Under the pieces are notes generated by a model, which was not told the DNA's origin, made no database searches, and saw only the letters and a list, made by a program, of their open reading frames with translations. Shown piece by piece: positions 43,059-50,821 of a stretch of DNA of 64,000 bases. The position numbers and the translations under genes were made by a program. This DNA comes from an uncultured Flavobacterium sp. Lineage in GTDB: Bacteria; Bacteroidota; Bacteroidia; Flavobacteriales; Flavobacteriaceae. The DNA is taken from contig NZ_CALTYA010000008.1 of the NCBI RefSeq assembly GCF_943913405.1, positions 39,769 to 103,768 of the forward strand, in the 5' to 3' direction. Within the stretch, counting starts at the first letter, position 1. Every line of letters begins with the position of its first letter.

Positions 43059-43808
43059 TCAATATTTGCCGCTTAGCAATGCGCCACCGATGGGAACTTT
43101 CGTTTCCAAGCCTAATTTTTTCATCATTTCATACGTAGTGCAGATTGCAGCAGTCGTCACCGGAATTCCGATTTCTTTTTCAATCAAATCAACAGCTTCC
43201 AGAGAAGGCATTTGGACACAGGCAGAAGCTACCAAAACGTCAACACCTTCCAAATTTAAGCGTTTATAAATTTCCAAAAGATTCATCGGATTCTGAGCGG
43301 CAACTTCCAAGTTATCTGAAATCTCCAAAGCCACGAAATCTACTACTTCGAAGCCTTGATGCTCAATATAATCTACAACTAACTGCGTCAAAGGTTTCAT
43401 GTAAGGCGTAATCACAGCCACTTTTTTAGCACCTAGAACTTTAAGTCCGTTGATCAAAGCGCCAGCACTTGTAACAATAGGAGTGGGGCAGTCGTTTTTT
43501 ACGGTTTCTTCGTAAAGATTGGTTTCAGAAACGCAGTGGTAGCCGCGACCCATGCTCATGATGGCAACCAGACAGGCGTAGCCCATGACATCAACTCTCG
43601 CATCAGACAGTTCCTGGGTACATTTCAAGCTCATGGCATCCATGGCTTCCAATTCTTCTTTCGTGACTTTTTTCATCCGCATTCTGCTAGAATGGAATGT
43701 AAATCTTTCAGGAAAAATAGTTTCTCTCGAACGAAATAACGCTGGAATTTCAGTTTCCATCGTTACATTTGAAGAAGGAACTATTTGCCCGATTTTATAT
43801 GTTTTCAT
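43059..43808 (-). CDS. maleate cis-trans isomerase (Asp/Glu racemase fold)
   Basis: A 249-residue Asp/Glu-racemase-superfamily protein. The two catalytic cysteines stand in the expected contexts: VMGYACLVAIMSMG (C79) and VASACVQMPS (C197), close to the positions in characterised maleate isomerases (about 76 and 194). These convert maleate to fumarate. Arylmalonate decarboxylase is an alternative but usually keeps only one of the two. It is the last gene of the nine-gene aromatic operon, directly after the FAH hydrolase, which would supply maleate if that enzyme cleaves maleylpyruvate directly. Confidence 0.85.
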   Translation of the reverse strand: MKTYKIGQIVPSSNVTMETEIPALFRSRETIFPERFTFHSSRMRMKKVTKEELEAMDAMSLKCTQELSDARVDVMGYACLVAIMSMGRGYHCVSETNLYEETVKNDCPTPIVTSAGALINGLKVLGAKKVAVITPYMKPLTQLVVDYIEHQGFEVVDFVALEISDNLEVAAQNPMNLLEIYKRLNLEGVDVLVASACVQMPSLEAVDLIEKEIGIPVTTAAICTTYEMMKKLGLETKVPIGGALLSGKY

Positions 43809-43861
43809 TTGTGGGTTTATGGTTTTGTGTTATCGATTCAAGCTTTTGCCTTTTGGCTGAA

Positions 43862-44770
43862 TTAAAACTCTTTTACAGTATTCACAATCGTTCCAATTCC
43901 TTCCACAGTCGCTTCCACAACATCGCCATCCCACATCCATTCTTGAGGAGTTCTTCCAGCGCCAACTCCGGCGGGAGTTCCTGTTGCAATTATATCTCCA
44001 GGCTCTATAGTAAAAACCGTACTTAAATCTTCAATTAAATCATTGATATTGAAAAGAAGAAATTTAGTATTGGAATTCTGCTTTTCTACGCCGTTCAATT
44101 TCAAAGACAAATTCAAATTATGCGGATTTTCAATCTCGTCTTTAGTCACGATATAAGGTCCCATCGGCGCAAAAGTGTCTTGCCCTTTAGAAACAATCCA
44201 TTGTCCTTCACGACGGCAATCACGTGCTGAAATATCATTGATTACGGTATATCCAAAGACATAATCCATTGCATTTTCTTTCGCAACATATTTTCCTTTT
44301 TTACCGATTACTACAGCCAATTCAACTTCCCAATCCAATTGCTGTGTCAGTTTTTTGTTCAATAAAATATTTTCATTCGTCCCAATAACTGCTGTCGGAG
44401 GTTTTGAAAAAATAATAGGTTTCTGAGGCAATTTTCCAGTTGTATCAAGGTTTCTGGCGCTTTCGGCAACGTGTTCAGTATAGTTTAAGCCAATTCCGAT
44501 GATATTTTTTCTAGGTTTTTGAATCGGAGCCAAGATTACGGCTTCTTCCAATGAATATGAAATTTCATCAAGCGATTCCTGGTCTAAATCCTCAAGGAAA
44601 TCATTAATTTCAGGAATGACTTCAATTCCCATATCAATTAATTCAAGCATTGTTGATGGAAGCGGGAAATTTACGGTTTCGCCAAAATCTTCCATATCTA
44701 CGATTTGATTGTTGTGCAAAAATCCTAGTCTTGCTTCTGATTCTTGTGTTTTGTATGTAAGTAATTTCAT
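43862..44770 (-). CDS. fumarylacetoacetate hydrolase family protein (maleyl/fumarylpyruvate hydrolase)
   Basis: A 302-residue FAH-family enzyme with the core from about residue 95: GIGLNYTEHV, the metal-binding DWEVELAVVIG (Glu pair), INDISARD and the C-terminal GDIIATGTPAGVG. In gentisate pathways this family cleaves fumarylpyruvate or maleylpyruvate to pyruvate and a C4 diacid. Its neighbours, a gentisate-type dioxygenase upstream and maleate isomerase downstream, favour maleylpyruvate as substrate, with maleate as product. An N-terminal domain of about 90 residues is normal for this subgroup. Confidence 0.9.
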   Translation of the reverse strand: MKLLTYKTQESEARLGFLHNNQIVDMEDFGETVNFPLPSTMLELIDMGIEVIPEINDFLEDLDQESLDEISYSLEEAVILAPIQKPRKNIIGIGLNYTEHVAESARNLDTTGKLPQKPIIFSKPPTAVIGTNENILLNKKLTQQLDWEVELAVVIGKKGKYVAKENAMDYVFGYTVINDISARDCRREGQWIVSKGQDTFAPMGPYIVTKDEIENPHNLNLSLKLNGVEKQNSNTKFLLFNINDLIEDLSTVFTIEPGDIIATGTPAGVGAGRTPQEWMWDGDVVEATVEGIGTIVNTVKEF

Positions 44771-44805
44771 TATTGGGTGTAAGGTTTTAGGTGTAAGGTG
44801 TAAGG
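44764..44805. repeat. GTGTAAGGT microrepeat in operon gap
   Basis: GGGTGTAAGGTTTTAGGTGTAAGG followed by TGTAAGGTGG: three copies of GTGTAAGGT in the 67-bp gap between the FAH and dioxygenase genes. Probably slippage-derived. Confidence 0.5.
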
Positions 44806-44837
44806 TGGATTGTGTTTTAAAATCTGAAATCAGCTAA

Positions 44838-45947
44838 CTAATTAACTTTCTGAAAACCTCCATTTTCTTCATAAGATCTTTCCTGATATAATCCTAAAGA
44901 CTCGATTACAGGCAGATCATTAAAAGAAAACAAGCACGCATCTTCAGTTTCGCTCAAGTTGACGTGTTCGTGAACAGCCCACGACGGAATGCAAAAAATA
45001 TCTCGTTCTTTCCAGTCGAAGCGTTTTCCGTTGATTACAGAATAGCCTTTTCCTTTGGCACATTGATAAACAAAAGAACCTGTGTGTTGGTGTGCTTTTG
45101 TATGTTGTCCGGCTTTCAATAATTGCATTGAAGCACCCATTGTCTGCATCACGTGACCTCCAGTTTTTGGATTAGAATAATGCATTAAAATTCCGTCATA
45201 AGGCGAACCTTCGTTGATTTTTGCCATCTCCAATAAAGCTGGATATACTTTTTTCCAAGAATATTTAAATAGCGGAGAATAGGGCTTATCCCAAATTCCA
45301 TCTGCAGGTAAAAGTCCTGAATTACCGTAAGTTATATGTGAGAAATTAACAGGATACTTTAAGTCTTGTTTGCCATCATAAACTGCATAATCATTAGCTT
45401 CCAATGCATTGATTAATGGAATATCTAAACCGTCTTGCCAGATACACGTTTTTCCATCCGCATTTACGCCATGTTCGTGCCAAGTTGAATTTGGCGTAAT
45501 TACAAAATCATTGACTTCAAACGTAATTTTATGTCCATCAACAACTGTATAACCGCCTTCGCCTTCCATAATGAATCGCAACGCAGAAGCTTTGTGGCGA
45601 TGTGCCGAAGTACTTTCTCCAGGTCGCGTAACTTGGATTCCGGTATATAGCCAGCCAACCGCAGCGCTGACATCTTTTCGGTTATCATTGACCAAATAAA
45701 CTACGCGTCTGCCGGCTTGTTCTGGAGTTACCAATTCAGATGATTTCAAAACTAATTCACGCAGATTATCATATTTCCAAAGCATTGGAATTGATGAAGT
45801 TCGCGGTTCCCAAGGTTCGATATCATTGGCAACCGTCCACAAAGCACCAGCTCCCAAAGTTTCTAATTCTTTATAATAAGCTTCTAATTCTGGAGTCGTC
45901 TGAACTCTTGCTCTTCCAATTTGGTCGTCGTTGAATTTACCTTCCAT
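44838..45947 (-). CDS. gentisate 1,2-dioxygenase-like bicupin
   Basis: A 369-residue bicupin of the gentisate dioxygenase family. The first cupin has HRHKASALRFIMEGEGGY with iron-binding His residues; the second has KAHQHTGSFVYQCAKGKGY. Such enzymes open the ring of gentisate to maleylpyruvate; homologues also accept 5-hydroxyanthranilate or other para-dihydroxy-like acids. The operon gives both possibilities: an aryl-CoA 5-hydroxylase upstream and a maleate isomerase downstream. It starts 5 bp after the nitrilase stop. Confidence 0.92.
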   Translation of the reverse strand: MEGKFNDDQIGRARVQTTPELEAYYKELETLGAGALWTVANDIEPWEPRTSSIPMLWKYDNLRELVLKSSELVTPEQAGRRVVYLVNDNRKDVSAAVGWLYTGIQVTRPGESTSAHRHKASALRFIMEGEGGYTVVDGHKITFEVNDFVITPNSTWHEHGVNADGKTCIWQDGLDIPLINALEANDYAVYDGKQDLKYPVNFSHITYGNSGLLPADGIWDKPYSPLFKYSWKKVYPALLEMAKINEGSPYDGILMHYSNPKTGGHVMQTMGASMQLLKAGQHTKAHQHTGSFVYQCAKGKGYSVINGKRFDWKERDIFCIPSWAVHEHVNLSETEDACLFSFNDLPVIESLGLYQERSYEENGGFQKVN

Positions 45948-45952
45948 AAATT

Positions 45953-46933
45953 TTATCTTTTATTAAACTCCTCGTGATTATCAATAAAAGTAATCTTCCT
46001 TGTCGGAGCCACATTTACTCTCAAATCAAAAATATCAAAGCGATTGTAGTGTCCTAAAATATCGTGCATTTGTTTTGGCTGGATGCATTTGGCTAGATCA
46101 ATTTCTGCATACACAATCCCTTCTTCATCAATCAAAGGCTCGCCAACAACAGCACCATTCGGACCGATAATTCCTGAAAAAGCCGAATTTTTTCGAGTTA
46201 ATAATTCCTCCACATTTGGGATATCCTCTTTTAAAACATCCATAATTTCTTTAGAAATTGTCGAGCACGAAACTACCGTAAATAATTTCCCTTCAAACGA
46301 ATGCGCTGCCGCACGAATTTTTATAGCTTCCGCCATATTATAATCAGGAGGCGCAACAGGAAGCGAAATATAATTGGCAATATGAATCAATTCGCCTTGG
46401 GAAAGCAAAGTAAATCTCGCCAATGTATTCGTGTTTTCACCGCAAGCCAAAGTGCCAATTGGGCCAATTTGGGTATCATAAACTTTTAAGGAGGAACCGT
46501 CACCGCTAGTCCAAGTCAGTTTTTCAGCCCAAGTCGGAACTAATTTTCGGTGTTTTCCAATAACTTTTCCTTCGTTATTTATAATCAGATTGGTATTGTA
46601 AATTTCTCCGTAACTTTTTCCTCGCTCATTAATTCCGATGACAATGTGAGCGTTGAATTCCTTCGCCGCATCACAAATCTTCTGAACTTCCGGACCATCT
46701 GCTAAAATTGAGCATTTGTATAAAACTTCATACCATTTGCTGCCTTGAACAGGCGTCATAATCCAATTCCAATACGGATATCCGGCAATAAAAACCTCAG
46801 GGAAAGCCACAAGGCTTGCTCCATTTTGAGTTGCTTCTTTGATGAACGAAATAGCTTTATCTACAGTCGCATCCACATTTAAAAAAACGGGAGAGGTCTG
46901 AACTGCAGCAGCTTTAAATTTTGGAAAATCCAT
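45953..46933 (-). CDS. nitrilase (carbon-nitrogen hydrolase)
   Basis: A 326-residue member of the nitrilase superfamily with the Glu-Lys-Cys triad: AFPEVFIAGYP (E46), KHRKLVPTWAEK (K130) and LACGENTNTLARF (C164). Sequence around the cysteine and the full length match true nitrilases more than amidases. Nitrilases hydrolyse a nitrile to an acid and ammonia. Inside an aromatic-acid operon it could produce the acid that the CoA ligase activates, for example from an aryl or arylalkyl nitrile. That role is inferred from position alone. Confidence 0.9.
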   Translation of the reverse strand: MDFPKFKAAAVQTSPVFLNVDATVDKAISFIKEATQNGASLVAFPEVFIAGYPYWNWIMTPVQGSKWYEVLYKCSILADGPEVQKICDAAKEFNAHIVIGINERGKSYGEIYNTNLIINNEGKVIGKHRKLVPTWAEKLTWTSGDGSSLKVYDTQIGPIGTLACGENTNTLARFTLLSQGELIHIANYISLPVAPPDYNMAEAIKIRAAAHSFEGKLFTVVSCSTISKEIMDVLKEDIPNVEELLTRKNSAFSGIIGPNGAVVGEPLIDEEGIVYAEIDLAKCIQPKQMHDILGHYNRFDIFDLRVNVAPTRKITFIDNHEEFNKR

Positions 46934-46957
46934 TTAATTGCAAATTATAAATTACGA

Positions 46958-47383
46958 TTATTGAAATAAGTATTTTGAAATTTTTTCCTTCATTTCTTCT
47001 GAAAAAACTTCCGCTTTAATATCGTTTCTTTCTTCGTTGAAAGCCACATTTACCAAAGTTACTTCGCCTTCCAGACAGGTTTTGTTATTTTCATCAGCAA
47101 AACGAAAACCGCAATTTACAGAAGCACCACCAAGGTTTTTCACCCAAAGTGATTTCGTCAGGATTTCGCCCAAACGCGCTGCTTTTTTAAACTGTACTTT
47201 TAAATCAACTGTCGGAATTCCGTTGGTTTCATGAATTGTTGAAAAAGGCCTTTCTAAAGCTTCTTCGAACCAATCTTCTACCAAATCATTTAGCATTTCT
47301 AAAAACCTTGGATAGAAAACAATTCCAGCATAATCAACGTGTTTGAAACGTATTTTCTCTTCTTTTATAAAATAATTGCTCAT
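46958..47383 (-). CDS. hotdog-fold aryl-CoA thioesterase
   Basis: A 141-residue 4-hydroxybenzoyl-CoA-thioesterase-like protein. KHVDYAGIVFYPRF holds the catalytic Asp (D17), and the rest has the hotdog pattern (helix LVEDWFEEAL, then strands VDLKVQFKKAARLGE). In this operon it would release the ring-hydroxylated acid (gentisate or 5-hydroxyanthranilate) from its CoA thioester before ring cleavage. Assigned by family; substrate by context. Confidence 0.9.
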   Translation of the reverse strand: MSNYFIKEEKIRFKHVDYAGIVFYPRFLEMLNDLVEDWFEEALERPFSTIHETNGIPTVDLKVQFKKAARLGEILTKSLWVKNLGGASVNCGFRFADENNKTCLEGEVTLVNVAFNEERNDIKAEVFSEEMKEKISKYLFQ

Positions 47384-47401
47384 CTTTTTTATTTTTTAAA
47401 G

Positions 47402-47480
47402 CACAGATTTCACAAATAGATCTTTGGTGAATTCTTAAATTTTTATTTAATAAAATCTGTGCTAATCTGTGAAATCTGTG
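47402..47480. repeat. inverted repeat of CACAGATTTCACA type without a gene
   Basis: CACAGATTTCACA (47402-47414) is matched exactly by its reverse complement TGTGAAATCTGTG (47468-47480). The right arm also contains two further ATCTGTG words. It fills the 110-bp gap between the thioesterase and the glutamate-synthase-like genes. The design (arms built from repeated 7-mers) resembles that of the arms around the GxxExxY gene, with a different sequence and no gene inside. Confidence 0.65.
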
Positions 47481-47493
47481 TTTTATATTTTAG

Positions 47494-49077
47494 TTAAAAA
47501 CTTTCCACACTAGCTTTCTTCATATAATATTTAAATGCATCCGGAATTGCATTTTCATCTAATAAACATCCCGTTTCCAATTCAGGATAAGTTTCAGCAA
47601 AGGTTTGGATTTTAGTTCGGTCAACACGCATGCTGACAACGCTTCTGTCAACTTCATCAGGATGGCAAATTCCGGCGGAAGCCATCAAATCCATTGCATT
47701 TTTTACCGTTTCTTGCTGGAATCTCGCTACCCGAATGCTTTTTTCTTCTGGAACCAAACCTTTGACTAATTTTGGATCTTGCGTTGCAACGCCAGTCGGG
47801 CAGGTGTTTGCATGACATTCCAAAGCTTGAATACAGCCCAAAGCGAACATCATTCCGCGTGCAGAATTACACAAATCGGCTCCGGTAGAAAGTGTTTTTA
47901 TGATATCAAAACCTGAAATAATTTTTCCACTGCAGATGATTTTTATTTCCTCTTTAATTCCAAAACCTTTTAGGGAATCATATACAAAAGCCAGTGCGTC
48001 CCGCAACGGCATTCCCACGTGATCAGAATATTCAATTGGTGCCGCGCCAGTACCGCCCTCACCGCCGTCAACCGTAATAAAATCAAAGAAAGTTTGGGTT
48101 TCGACCATTGCTTTGCAGATTGACAGAAATTCTGATTTGTTTCCGATGCAGATTTTCATCCCGATTGGTTTTCCCCCTGAACCTTTTCTCAACAATTTTA
48201 TGAAATCCATTAATTCTAAAGGCGTTTTGAAAGCAGAGTGGGTTGGAGGCGAAATAATATCTTTTCCTTTTCCGACTAAACGAATGGCTGCGATTTCATC
48301 AGTCACTTTTTCCTTCGGAAGAATGCCACCATGGCCCGGTTTTGCACCTTGAGAGAACTTGATTTCGATCATTTTTACGTTTTCAAAATGCGCTCTTTTT
48401 TCAAAATGGTCATAAGAGAAATTTCCATCTTCATCGCGACAGCTGAAATAACCTGTCCCGATATTCCAAACGATGTCGCCACCGCCTTCAAGATGATATG
48501 GCGAAAGTCCGCCTTCGCCCGTATTATGGTAAAAACCGCCTTGTTTTGCACCTGCATTCAACGCCATGATTGCGTTTTTGCTCAAGGAACCATAACTCAT
48601 TGCACTAATATTGTATAAGCTTGCAAAATATGGTTTTTCGCATTGCGACGAGCCGATTTTGACTCTGGGATTCATGTCAATTTTGGCAAACGGAATGGCT
48701 TTAATACTATGATTTATCCATTGATAGCCAATATCGTAAACATCCAATTGGGTTCCGAATGGGTGCGAATCGGTTTCTTTTTTGCTTCTTTGATACACCA
48801 AACTCCTTTCTAATCTGTTGAAAGGCGTTCCGTCCAAATCAGTTTCTACAAAATATTGCCTGATTTCTGGCCCGATTGATTCTAATAAATAGCGCATTCT
48901 TCCCAAAAGCGGAAAATTTCTTCGTATCGTTTTCTTTGATTGGAACATGTCATAAAATCCCATGATAATCAAAGGCAGAAAGATTAATAAGAGGAAAATC
49001 GACTTCCAATTAATGTAAGTCAACAACGCAATTATCGATAACGATGTGATACTGAAAACTAAAAATACTTTTCTCAT
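47494..49077 (-). CDS. FMN-binding glutamate synthase family protein
   Basis: A 527-residue protein with two N-terminal membrane helices (about 6-45) and the glutamate-synthase central barrel: GEGGLSPYHLEGGGD, KFSQGAKPGHGG, TVDGGEGGTGAAP (FMN site) and CHANTCPTGVAT (3Fe-4S cysteines). It lacks the glutamine amidotransferase and the GXGXG domains of true GltB. Homologues are widespread and of unknown reaction. Its place in a catabolic operon might reflect handling of released ammonia if the ring substrate carries nitrogen, or an unknown redox step. Confidence 0.88.
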   Translation of the reverse strand: MRKVFLVFSITSLSIIALLTYINWKSIFLLLIFLPLIIMGFYDMFQSKKTIRRNFPLLGRMRYLLESIGPEIRQYFVETDLDGTPFNRLERSLVYQRSKKETDSHPFGTQLDVYDIGYQWINHSIKAIPFAKIDMNPRVKIGSSQCEKPYFASLYNISAMSYGSLSKNAIMALNAGAKQGGFYHNTGEGGLSPYHLEGGGDIVWNIGTGYFSCRDEDGNFSYDHFEKRAHFENVKMIEIKFSQGAKPGHGGILPKEKVTDEIAAIRLVGKGKDIISPPTHSAFKTPLELMDFIKLLRKGSGGKPIGMKICIGNKSEFLSICKAMVETQTFFDFITVDGGEGGTGAAPIEYSDHVGMPLRDALAFVYDSLKGFGIKEEIKIICSGKIISGFDIIKTLSTGADLCNSARGMMFALGCIQALECHANTCPTGVATQDPKLVKGLVPEEKSIRVARFQQETVKNAMDLMASAGICHPDEVDRSVVSMRVDRTKIQTFAETYPELETGCLLDENAIPDAFKYYMKKASVESF

Positions 49078-49113
49078 GCTTTTTTATTTTAGGCTAATAT
49101 TAGTAAATTTTAA

Positions 49114-50730
49114 TCAATTTTTGATGTTTATCGCTTTCAATTTGAAGCGCTGGATTTTCCCAGTTTCTGTCTTCGGAAGTGTTTCTAAAAAACGAATTTC
49201 CCTAGGATATTTATAAGGAGCGGCATTTTCTTTGAACCAATTCTGAAGTGATTTCACATATTCATCACAAGCTTTTGACTTGTCATTTAAAACGATATAA
49301 GCGCAAACCAGCATTCCTCGATTTTCATCCGGAAGCCCGACAACAGCGCATTCAGCAATATCTTCATGTTTTAAAAGAACGCTTTCTACTTCAATTGCGG
49401 CAATATTGTAGCCTGAAGAAATAATCATGTCATCGCCCCGCGCAACAAACCAATAGTAGCCGTCTTCATCTTTCCTGAAAATATCTCCGGTCAGATTCCA
49501 GCCGTTTTGAACATATTCTTTCTGCTTGTCAGTTCGGTTTAAATATTTGCAACCCGTGATTCCCCTGACAGCTAATCTTCCAGGTTCGTTAATTCCTAAA
49601 TCATTTCCTTTTTTATCTACTATTTTAGCTTCATAACCGTGAATTGGCAGGCCTGTAGCGCCTTTTTTCATATTTTCTTCATTGGAAGAAATAAAAATAT
49701 GGAGCATTTCTGTAGCGCCGATTCCGTCGATTATCTTTAAGCCGGTTGCTTCAAACCAATCTTCCCATACTTTTTCTGGCAAAGTTTCACCTGCGGAAAC
49801 GCATTTTCGAAGCGAAGAAATATCAAAATCAGCCACTTTTGTAGCTAAGATTCGATAAGCAGTTGGTGCCGTGAACATGACGGAAACTTTGTGTTCTTGA
49901 ATTGCTTTCAATAATAGTTCTGGCGAAGGTTTTTCAATTAAAAAAGTACTTGCTCCGTAATAAAAAGGAAATAAAACTAGGCCTCCGAGTCCGAAAGTAA
50001 AGCCTAAAGGCGGACTTCCTGTAAAAATGTCTTCTGGTTTTGGCTGCAAGGCATATTTTGGAAAAGCTTCGCAAATCAGCAGAATATCTTTGTGGTAATG
50101 CGACGTCATTTTTGGATTTCCCGTAGTTCCAGAAGTGAATCCGATTAATGAAATTGCGTTTGCTTTGCTTGGAAAATTGGTAAATTCTTTAGGCTTGTTG
50201 TGCATTAAAACTTCCAATTTAGAAGTGGAAATTTCAGTTCCGTCAAACGTAATTATTTGTTTTAAAAACTCAGATTTTACTGAAGCCATCGCTTCTTCCA
50301 GGCGATAATCACAAAAAGCATGTGAGATTTCAGCACTATCGATCATTACTTCTAGTTCTTTTTCGCGGAGTAGGGGCATTGTAGCAACAACAATTCCGCC
50401 AGCTTTTAAAATAGCAAACCAAATGGCCACAAACATCGGGTTGTTAGCCGAACGAATCAAAACGCGATTTCCAGAAACCAAGCCTAAATCGTCTACTAAA
50501 ACGTGCGCAATTTGGTTTGACTTTTCATATAAATCTTGAAATGTCCACGTTTTTTCAAAGGTTCTGATGGCGATATTCTGCCCGCGACCTTCCTTAATAT
50601 GATTGTCCAATAATTTTTCTACGCAATTTAAATCTTCTGGAAACTGAAATTCCTCCTTATCATAAACATAATCAGGTTGAAGTTTTTCTGATGGAAGATG
50701 CTTTTGTGCGAAATTATCAACGTAGTTCAT
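49114..50730 (-). CDS. aryl-CoA ligase (2-aminobenzoate/benzoate/salicylate type)
   Basis: A 538-residue adenylate-forming enzyme. Motifs: GFTSGTTGNPK (ATP loop, about 195-205), IDGIGATEMLHIF, LTGDIFRKDEDGYYWFVARGDDMI and the C-terminal KTETGKIQRFKLK with the catalytic lysine. The GIGATEM and GDDMI forms are those of benzoate- and aminobenzoate-CoA ligases. It would activate the aromatic acid for the adjacent aryl-CoA monooxygenase. The precise acid (salicylate, anthranilate or another) is not decided by sequence. Confidence 0.9.
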   Translation of the reverse strand: MNYVDNFAQKHLPSEKLQPDYVYDKEEFQFPEDLNCVEKLLDNHIKEGRGQNIAIRTFEKTWTFQDLYEKSNQIAHVLVDDLGLVSGNRVLIRSANNPMFVAIWFAILKAGGIVVATMPLLREKELEVMIDSAEISHAFCDYRLEEAMASVKSEFLKQIITFDGTEISTSKLEVLMHNKPKEFTNFPSKANAISLIGFTSGTTGNPKMTSHYHKDILLICEAFPKYALQPKPEDIFTGSPPLGFTFGLGGLVLFPFYYGASTFLIEKPSPELLLKAIQEHKVSVMFTAPTAYRILATKVADFDISSLRKCVSAGETLPEKVWEDWFEATGLKIIDGIGATEMLHIFISSNEENMKKGATGLPIHGYEAKIVDKKGNDLGINEPGRLAVRGITGCKYLNRTDKQKEYVQNGWNLTGDIFRKDEDGYYWFVARGDDMIISSGYNIAAIEVESVLLKHEDIAECAVVGLPDENRGMLVCAYIVLNDKSKACDEYVKSLQNWFKENAAPYKYPREIRFLETLPKTETGKIQRFKLKAINIKN

Positions 50731-50736
50731 TTTTTG

Positions 50737-50763
50737 AGTTGCTAAGGTTTAAGTTGCTAAGTT
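50737..50763. repeat. short intergenic repeat motif, second locus
   Basis: AGTTGCTAAGGTTT (50737-50750) followed at once by AAGTTGCTAAG. The same 14-mer occurs at 25445-25458, far from here. Short and possibly neutral. Confidence 0.4.
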
Positions 50764-50821
50764 TTCTTATAATTATGATTCTTACGAAAGAGGAATCTCA
50801 GCTTTAAAATACATGTGATAT

